From Gerris lacustris (taxonomy: Eukaryota > Arthropoda > Insecta > Hemiptera > Gerridae), in NCBI GenBank assembly GCA_951217055.1, contig OX578276.1:131924587-131988586 (forward strand): a stretch of DNA of 64,000 bases, read 5' to 3'. The notes under the pieces were generated by a model. It did not search any database and was not told the DNA's origin. It saw nothing but the letters and a program-made list of their open reading frames with translations. Positions 56,212 through 64,000 of this stretch are shown piece by piece. Position 1 is the stretch's first letter, and the number at the start of each line of letters is the position of its first letter. Made by a program: the position numbers and the translations under genes.

Positions 56212-57984
56212 TATGTTATAAATAATTCAAGTGCAGTGATATACTTCAATTGTATTTACTTTTGTTAATTTGTTGTCAATGTTATGGACTAGTTTGCACC
56301 ATCAGTGAAATCTAATGATTAGAATTATAAGATGATTATGTTTATACTCATCTTTATTTATTTATTTGTGGATGGAGAGCGAGAGCCTTTTATAGGTATG
56401 AATGGAGTAAGGTTGTTTTAGAGGCCAAAGCCGACATCAGGCTGTAGCGCCAGATAAGAAGAAGAACAATGTTTATAAGATCCAAGGATATTATGAAATA
56501 CGGATAAAAAGATGAACCAAACTCTGTTTATTGAGCTGAGCGAAGCGAAGCTCTTATTCTACACTTAGCATTTGGTTGGACATATTCCATTTACATACAT
56601 ACTTAAATTTATTTATTACGGTCATAGTGACCAACCACAGCAAGGTATAAATCTGAAATGGTCCAAATTGGTATACACAGGGGTACGGGGTACAAAAGTT
56701 AAAATCGTATTATGTCCTTCATGAATTCATGATGCATGCCGTTGGAAAGCTCTTTAAGAGTACATCAGTTATTGTTGTTATGTTCACTTTTGTCATATAG
56801 AAATAGAAAACCAGGAAAATAACGCTTTTAAACTAAAAATTAGAAATATTACTATTTATGATACAATTTCAGCTGTTTATAATTTTTTATTTTTATTGTT
56901 AGCTATCAGCTGTTTAATATATACTGAGTTTATACTGCGTACTGCATTATTTCGGTAGTAAAAACATTGAATGATATTGTTTTAATTATTTAATTAGTTA
57001 TTGAGCCAAATAACATAATCTATCAAATGCAGATTCTTAAAAAAGCGATGCTCCGTTACATCTCCCGTCGCCCGTCAACAACAGTAGGGCAAGTTTTTGA
57101 AAAATGAGATCATGGCGTGATGCAAGCAAATTAATGTAACATGAATTTTAACGCATGAATAAAATTTAAGATTAAAATGCACGCTCAGCTCAATATTGCA
57201 AGCAGGCAACTGCATTGCATACCTAGACATAATATTTGCTGTTGTGGTTCATTATTGTCAATTACAATAATCAAGTGCAGTTCAGTACAGTAGAAATAAA
57301 TGCAATTGTCTTGAGAATCCGCATTATCCTCTTATCAAATTAAGCCCGTAACCAGAGCTTAAGCCGTAACGGGCTTAATTTTATATTTATAAATAAAAGT
57401 AAAATTTAGTAAATTAATTTAGATATCTATTTAGTTAAGTTATTATATCTATTTGAAGACCAACAAATCAAAACAAATATTTATTTTAATTGAAATAAAT
57501 GTGGTTGCCTTAGCTTAGCAATAACAAATCATTTCGAGGGGAATCGTTCGTCGCTGTCGGGACACTACTCGATTGCATAAATGATAACACTACCAATAAA
57601 GAAAGTGTTGGAGTTTTGATTGGGTTTGATTTCTATTGTTCCGTTTACGCAGAAATGAAGTGTCTAAAAAGACTGAAAAGGTTAAACAGAGAGATTAAAA
57701 TTTTTATAATTTAAATTTATTTCTGGAATCAAAGATGCACGTGTCACATTATAACGCTGATTGAGTTCACGGAAAATTTATTAAATAGGAATCAATTCAC
57801 AAGGCTCTTTTAGTCAAACCAAGTTCAGCTCGAAGTCTGAGCTGTATTTTTCTTTAGGGACTAAAGCACCTAAAGTTCTGGTTTCTTAGAAGAGTGGTGC
57901 TCTTAATAGCGGTCGTGTCGTCATTGCGATGGAGGTGGACGAAAATGACGGCCGTCTTAACTGTGACCAGAGGTCTCACACTAA
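55476..57984. other. No gene; (TA)n microsatellite and weak inverted motifs
   Basis: (TA)n at 56122-56208. TTAAGCCCGTAAC (57344) and GTAACGGGCTTAA (57367) form a stem-loop. GAGCTGAGCGAAGCGAAGCTC at 56539-56559 is a short hairpin, and GCTCAGCTCAAT occurs at 57183. No coding signal. Confidence 0.35.
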
Positions 57985-58312
57985 AGTCTAGTCCACACCA
58001 GTAGACACGTTGCGAGACATTTCTGTAGACGGTCTCATAGGCCGTCTACAGAAATGTCTCGCAACGTGTCTATAGACATCTTCTGAGACCGTATATGGTC
58101 TAGATCTAGCGTCCACACTTGTAGACACGTTGCGAAACATGCCTAACGTTGAACCATGTCTACCATTTAGAATGGAAAACCATAGACATGCGATTTTGGT
58201 CTAGCAACGAGACCGTAGACGTCGTTTGTCTCAGCCGATGTCTATAGACTAATCGCTAAACATGTCTCTGAGACCAAAATCGCGCAACATGTCTACTAGT
58301 GTGGACAAGGCT
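57985..58312. mobile_element. Harbinger-like MITE, 328 bp, with long hairpin
   Basis: Ends AGTCTAGTCCACAC and (reverse complement) AGCCTTGTCCACAC, TAA on both sides (57982-57984, 58313-58315). It contains a 31-bp perfect stem with 9-base loop at 58002-58072 and repeated GTAGACA/TGTCTAC motifs throughout. Confidence 0.7.
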
Positions 58313-58971
58313 TAAGAACGACATTGAGGACCTATTTATTCAGTACAAAATCAATCAATATTTCGTACTTTCCGCTGGTTTACGTCGATTGTACTCATAT
58401 AACTGCATAAAAGGTTCAATATTACAAGAAAAAAGTTGCAAAACTATTTTACCGCTTTAACGGTCATGATAAGGCGTCACAATCACAGCTATCTGACGTT
58501 CTCCGTTGTATAAGAACTATGTTAAATTAAAGATTGCTTATAAACGCAAGATAACTTAATATTATTCAGCTCCCTTACAAGTAAGTCAAAAATATAAATG
58601 TTTATTTAACAAAAAAATAAAGCAGAGGACCACAAAACAAATATGTCGGTTTATATTTTTTTCATTATTTAATAGGTGTACTGTTCTAATTAGCTTTGTG
58701 GAGTGTGAGTGAATAATGTATTTATAGCTTGGTTTAGATTATAAAGGGGGCAGACAGACAGACGGACAAGCGCTTCCTGATTATCTTCACTTTCACCAGG
58801 GTTCCAGGTCAATCATATGAGATTTGAACCGAGCACTGAGGCTAAATAAAGCTATAGAAGTCTATAGTGCCAAGCGACCTGCGATAAAATAAAAGTTCAG
58901 TGCCATCTTTATATCAAATTTATCGCGTTCTTTTTAATTTATAGTAATGTTTTGCAATTATAGGTACAAAT
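58313..58971. other. No gene recognised
   Basis: GATTTGAACCGAGCACTGAG (58820) resembles a degenerate reversed B box; not called as tRNA. Confidence 0.3.
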
Positions 58972-59680
58972 AGTCTGCATATTAGTGTGGCACGTGACTC
59001 CCACGCGTCCGATTTTGTATAACAATAATTTTAAGCGTCCAGGAGATAGTGTGCAAAAAAGAGTCTGACTAACATCAAGCTAGAATTTTGTGTAGGTATA
59101 AATCTTTTGGTGCCTTTTAAGAATATGTGGTCGGCTAAGTTCGTCTGCGGGACATAGCTTGGCAATAGGCGTTTGAAAAAAACAAACCGGTGGAGAGCGG
59201 CCATGTCTCACCATTTATGGTTGACATTGTGATTTTCATGATACTGAGTACAGAATTAGTTAGTAGACCGAAAATCAAGTTTATGTTAGTTTGTCCGTCA
59301 ACAGGTGACCACGTTGATTTTTAGTAATATTTGAATAACTAAGCTATCAAGTGTAAAAATAACATCGACTTGATTTTTGGTCTACTAACTAATTCTGTAC
59401 TCAGGATCATGAATATCACATTGTCCACCATAATTGGCGAGACATGGCCGCTCTCCACTGGTTTGTTTTTTTCAAACGCCTATTGCCAAGCTATGTCCCG
59501 CAGATGAACTTAGCCAACCACATATTCTTAAAAAGCGCTAAAAGATTGACTAAAATACAAAATTCTAGCTTGATGTTTGTCAGACACTTTTTTGCACGCT
59601 ATCTCCTGGACTATAAAGTATCTATTTAGCAAAAATATAATAAGCGGAGGCGGTTGAAATTAAGCTGGAGAGTAGTATGT
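58972..59680 (-). repeat. R1 fragment interrupted by foldback MITE copy B
   Basis: ATATTAGTGTGGCACGTGAC before the MITE and TATCTATTTAGCAAAAATAT, GCGGAGGCGGTTGAAATTAA after it, in the normal R1 order. Confidence 0.65.
59037..59613. mobile_element. Foldback MITE family F, copy B (longest)
   Basis: 577 bp, ends GTCCAGGAGATAGTGTGCAA / TTGCACGCTATCTCCTGGAC, arms of ~250 bp with a short centre. No coding capacity. Confidence 0.85.
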
Positions 59681-60175
59681 TTTTGGTGATACTGGCCAGT
59701 CCAGTACTGGCCCATTTTTATATACGGGAAAATACTGGCCCAGCCTTAGCGTGGTGCGCATGCGCAGAACGACGGCGCCACGCGAGGGCAAGCTCGGGCC
59801 CGCCCGCGATGTGCGAATCGCCCCCCGCCCGCGCCCCGCGATGTCGATATCGCCCCCGCCCTCGACCCGCGATGTAGGTATCGCCCCCCGCCCCCAGTTA
59901 TATTTTTGAGCCTCTATACGAGGATTCTGGCCCAGATATGTCAGGGGATTCTAGCCCAGATCAGCACTAGCCCAATTTTATACACGGGAATTCTAGCCCA
60001 GATATGTCCGGGGTTTCTAGCCCAGATCAGTACTGGCCCAATTTTATATACGGGAGGTTCTAGCCCAACACCTGGCCCCCCCACTACTTAGTTTAACTTT
60101 TGAAGATATGTCCGGGGGACTTGCCCCGTCCTCTGTCTTACGAACACCTGGCCCCCTTTCGTCGACAGATCTTAA
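59681..60175. repeat. GC-rich repeat block
   Basis: Abrupt GC-rich island. About 2.5 tandem units of CCCGCGATGT...ATCGCCCCCCGCCC, then units of GGGATTCTAGCCCAGATCAG / CCCAATTTTATAYACGGGA. A perfect TGCGCATGCGCA (NRF-1-like) sits at 59755-59766. Phrases AGATATGTCCGGGG and CCTGGCCCCC recur at 61348 and 62687-62920. Confidence 0.75.
59755..59766. promoter_or_regulatory. TGCGCATGCGCA, NRF-1/ewg-type consensus
   Basis: Perfect 12-bp match to the palindromic NRF-1 site. It lies at the start of the only strongly GC-rich block; no gene is seen downstream, so function is unproven. Confidence 0.4.
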
Positions 60176-60222
60176 TTTAAAAATAAGTAAACATTATATT
60201 TTAAAAAACGCATTACATTAAT

Positions 60223-61185
60223 ATTATTGACGTTATGGTTGATGGACCAATTTTAGGTGTAAATAAATAACCTCCAGTATGATTAAATAATAATGAAATC
60301 TCCACAGGGATAAATGAGAAGTATAATTCTAGAGTAATTTAATAATAATAATTCCTAATATAAGAACATAAACATTATTAATAGGGAGATATGAAATGTT
60401 TGACATTTCATTTTATTAATTCACTTTAGATTAGTTCACCCTTCCCTCTACTAGATAGCACTCCTATCCATCTCACAGGTTATGGTATATATTAGTCTCA
60501 ATTATAATTTTATTTATGTAACTTATTCCTTAAAGATTCATATAGATTTACTAAGTTTTTCCAATTGTTGCATTTAAATGTTAATTAATAAGGATTAGAG
60601 CAATATGTTATCTAAATTATGGGCATATTGATTGGAATGTTCTCGCTTATAGATTGTATGGTGATTTTATATAGACACTGTATTCAATTGTAGCTCTTTG
60701 TAGTGAGGTAACCATGTTTTTTTGTTTTGTATCATTATATAATTGTGAATTCAAGTCTATGTTAATTGTTACTTTAACTTATTGGTTTGTTACTGTTTAA
60801 ATTTAAAATTCATTAATTGTTTGGAATGATGACGGGTAATAGCTGTAGCTTGATATTTTAATTTATTTAATTCTTGATAACTTTATTCACTTGACTTTCT
60901 CTTATGGAGAAGAAGAATTGTTATAAACTTCATGACCAAACAGCTTATTGTAAGTGTAACTGATTAATTTTAAATTGTGTTGTTATTAGTCCTAAAGATT
61001 TCTATACTCTATGTTACTTGTAGTAAGACCTTATTTTTCATTAATGGGTGATTTATTGTTATTACAGAAATAAAGAATATGACTGAAGATGACCTTAGTA
61101 AGAAGGGTCGAAACGTCTCAGTAAAAATGACATAAGGTTATTTATTTACACCTAAAATTGGTCCATCAACCATAACGTCAATAAT
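60223..61185. mobile_element. 963-bp element with 51-bp terminal inverted repeats
   Basis: ATTATTGACGTTATGGTTGA...GGTGTAAATAAATAACCT at the left and its exact complement at 61135-61185. Near the right end it has the CTGAAGATGACC...GAAGGGTCGAAACGTCTC motif shared with 38819-39108. No coding frame. It splits the CATTACATTAATATTATT repeat seen intact at 62216-62235. Confidence 0.8.
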
Positions 61186-61394
61186 TAAACTAAAAGGTGT
61201 CAATCGCAACTTATTCTATTAATATTATTTTAAATCAAAAAGATATAGTCCTCTTAAAGTCTTCTAATTAGCCATCTTATATATAAATAAGGAAATTATT
61301 ACTACTCAATTAGTTTAACTTTTGAATGGGAGTTTTTAGCCTAAGATATGTCCGGGGAACTAACCCTGTCCTCTGTCCCGCCAAGCCCCTGGTC

Positions 61395-62195
61395 TTAGAG
61401 CTTGCAGGCAATAATATACTTTATTAACAGTAACAACTTAAACAAATCAATACCTAGACCGCATACCAACTTTAATAAATAAATAAATTAAAAAATAAAT
61501 AAACAAGGATTAATTAATAACATTTTTAATTATTTCTTATTAAACATAGATTTATTAGTAAAATTTTTAGTTATTTCTTTTTAAACAATGTATTAAGATA
61601 AGAGATTGATGATTATGTTGGGTATGATCACAGTATCACTATTTTATTATTAGCGGTATATGTAAATATTATTGTAACATTTCATATCGGATTAGAGCTT
61701 GCAGCCAATAATATACTTTATTAACAGTAACAACTTTAACAAATCAATACCTAGACCGCATACCAACTTTAATAAATAAATAAATTAATTAATTAAAAAA
61801 TAAATAAACAAGGATTTATTAATAATATTTTTAATTATTTCTTATTAAACATAGATTTATTAGTAACATTTTTAGTTATTTCTTTTTGAACAATGTATTA
61901 AGATAAGAGATTGATGATTATGTTGGGTATGATCACAGTATCACTATTTTATTATTAGCGGTATATGTAAATATTATTGTAACATTTCATATCGGATTAG
62001 AGCTTGCAGCCAATAATATACTTTATTAACAGTAACAACTTTAACAAATCAATACCTAGACCGCATACCAACTTTAATAAATAAATATATAAATAAAAAA
62101 ATAAATAATCAAGGATTTATTAATAACTTTTTTAATTATTTCTTTTTAAACATTGTATTAAGATAAGAGATTGATGATTATGTTGGGTATAAATA
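61395..62195. repeat. ~300-bp tandem repeat, about 2.6 copies
   Basis: Units start AGAGCTTGCAGSCAATAATA at 61397, 61694 and 62000 and include TACCTAGACCGCATACCAAC and GATTGATGATTATGTTGGGT. The third is shortened. Confidence 0.9.
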
Positions 62196-62270
62196 AACAT
62201 TATATTTTAAAAACACATTACATTAATATTATTTTAAATCAAAAAGATATAGTCCTCTTAAAGTCTTCTA

Positions 62271-62690
62271 ATTAGCCATCTTATATATAAATAAGGAAAT
62301 TATTATTACTCAATTAGTTTAACGTAGGCAGTCTCATGGGACGCAAAGGTTTACTTTCGGATCTGATTAAAACTAGATACAATTTGAACGGGAGTTTCTA
62401 GCTCTTCTTATTAGCCATCTTATATATAAATAAGGAAATTATTACTACTCAATTAGTTTAACGTAGGCAGTCTCATGGGACGCAAAGGTTTACTTTCGGA
62501 TCTGATTAAAACTAGATACAATTTGAACGGGAGTTTCTAGCTCTTCTAATTAGCCATCTTATATATAAATAAGGAAATTATTACTACTCAATTAGTTTAA
62601 CGTAGGCAGTCTCATGGGACGCAAAGGTTTACTTTCGGATCTGATTAAAACTAGGTACAATTTGAACGGGAGTTTCTAGCCTAAGATATG
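62271..62690. repeat. 139-bp tandem repeat, three copies
   Basis: ATTAGCCATCTTATATATAA at 62271, 62410 and 62549, each followed by AACGTAGGCAGTCTCATGGG and GAACGGGAGTTTCTAG. Nearly identical copies. The unit's first half also occurs once at 61270-61320. Confidence 0.9.
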
Positions 62691-63236
62691 TCCGGGGAAC
62701 TAGCCCTGTCCCCTGTCCCGCCAGGCCCCTGGCCTTAGCGCTTGCGCTGCACGTGGGGCGACACCTGGACTTGTCATTAAGACTTTCATTTCCCGGGATT
62801 AATCGAAAAAATAGTACAAAGACCTGTCATAAATATGATCAATCTGGTTAATTTTCAAGACAACTTCGAGAAGGATGTAGACAAATGTGAGTTCCCTACT
62901 TCGATTACCTGGCCCCCCCTTCGTCGACAGATCTTAATTTAAAAACAATACCTTTACAATTGAAACCATATATTTATTATTTTAATCCCCAATACAATTA
63001 GTATAATAATATTATGGGATATTCAATATTTCGTTCAATTCACAAATAATCTTCTTAATTAATCTTACATTAAAATTTAGCTAAACATAGACATTTAATT
63101 TACTTTATTTTGACATTTAATTTTAAATAATTCTCCAAGTAATGTCCATTTGTAACTATAAGGAGCTGGTGGAACCAGTGCCGGATTTACGGTCTTAGGG
63201 GGGTCTTTATTTTATTTTTATTTTTTTTTTTTTTAG
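62691..63236. other. Flank with repeat remnants
   Basis: Begins with the GTCCGGGGAACTAGCCCTGT block shared with 60104 and 61348, and CTTCGTCGACAGATCTTAAT at 62918 shared with 60157. The rest is AT-rich. Confidence 0.5.
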
Positions 63237-63350
63237 CTGACGAGCTTATGTTCCGCAGACGAACTTAGCAGTCCACGTATTTTTTTACAGGCACCAAAAG
63301 ATTAACTTGATGTTAGTCAATCACTCTTTTGCATGCTACCTCCTGAACTA
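63237..63350. mobile_element. Foldback MITE family F, copy D (one arm)
   Basis: CTTATGTTCCGCAGACGAAC to GCATGCTACCTCCTGAACTA, only one arm left. Confidence 0.6.
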
Positions 63351-64000
63351 AACATTTTATATATATAAGTTTTTAAAAAAGGTTCTACAAATTAATAAAA
63401 TTCAATAAAAAGTGATAGTTTTATCGGCCTATTTATTATTTTTTTTTATTACAAATCAGTGTTATATTATTAATATATTAATAATATTATTGTTTTTTTT
63501 TGTTTTTTTTTTAAAGTTTAAAAATAATGAAATGAAAAAGGAATTTAAATTATAGTCTTTGAATAATTAACCTCGAGTGAGAAGTGGCAGCACTGGAACA
63601 CGATTTGTTTTGGTTTGAGTTTGTTGACGGTTCATCCTAAACAAACTCTTTTACCTAAGCTTCAATTTTTATATAAATATTGTATGCAACATTTTAATAT
63701 CAGATCAATTATTTCTACTTTGCAAGTAATGGATTCTAATTTTTCGACATCTGTATCCAGCGTAGAAAAAAAAGAATAAAATAAAATAAAATAACATATA
63801 ATTGTTGAATGTATTATTATAATCTGACGCCATTGGAGGGGTGTCAGGTTTATACAGGTGTTTTCAGCCAGTAATGTCGAGGTTACACACTCCATTTAAT
63901 AAGCGAGTTCAAAATAGATTTTATTTTTATTTTATTTTTATGACAAGAGTAAGATCTTATTTAATTTTTTTTTTTTTTTTTTTTTCAATTGTTAAAACGC
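63351..64000. other. No gene recognised
   Basis: AT-rich with T-runs near 63489-63512 and 63966-63985. Confidence 0.35.

Overview
The window looks like intergenic DNA from an AT-rich animal genome, most likely an arthropod and probably an insect. The reasons are long poly-A/T runs and (TA)n microsatellites, dispersed non-coding repeats, Ty1/copia, Jockey-like LINE, hAT, PIF/Harbinger and piggyBac-like remnants, and no bacterial-type gene organisation. I find no intact host gene. Every protein signal I can defend belongs to a mobile element, and nearly all are broken. All family assignments come from reading motifs by eye; nothing was searched.

Layout. 1-3055: an element with ~460-bp terminal inverted repeats carrying a broken nuclease-like gene with a Cys-rich tail. 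3.5-4.25 kb: small inverted repeats. 5812-20273: the main structure of the window, a 14.46-kb unit bounded by hAT-like ends (CAGYGTTTCCCAACC) and a perfect 8-bp target duplication (TTATAGAC). It holds a giant palindrome: a left arm (5891-12692) and a right arm (13727-19094) around a 1.03-kb copia integrase core. Each arm carries a copia RT/RNase H/LTR end, an adenain-like cysteine protease remnant, dispersed repeats and tRNA-like sequences. The left arm also carries a 1241-bp segment with a Jockey-like LINE fragment that the right arm lacks.

20.3-40 kb: mostly unrecognised AT-rich DNA with scattered copies of one dispersed family (called R1 here), a 42-bp tandem array, a LINE 3' end, several MITEs and groups of iterated palindromes. 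41-43.8 kb: an R1 copy hit by a PIF/Harbinger-like element (MADF exon plus a transposase fragment) and by a hAT-like MITE. 45-50 kb: tandem repeats and a second hAT MITE with a perfect 8-bp duplication. 52.2-54.3 kb: a piggyBac-like MITE next to a 1.35-kb element with nine copies of a 16-bp motif. 57.9-64 kb: foldback MITEs, a GC-rich block and nested tandem repeats.

The elements do not form a pathway. They form an insertion history: R1 copies are repeatedly the target of younger elements, and the hAT-bounded unit encloses copia, LINE, virus-like protease and tRNA-like repeats. The near-identity of the palindrome arms means either recent formation, arm-to-arm gene conversion, or an assembly artefact; this is the most important point to settle.
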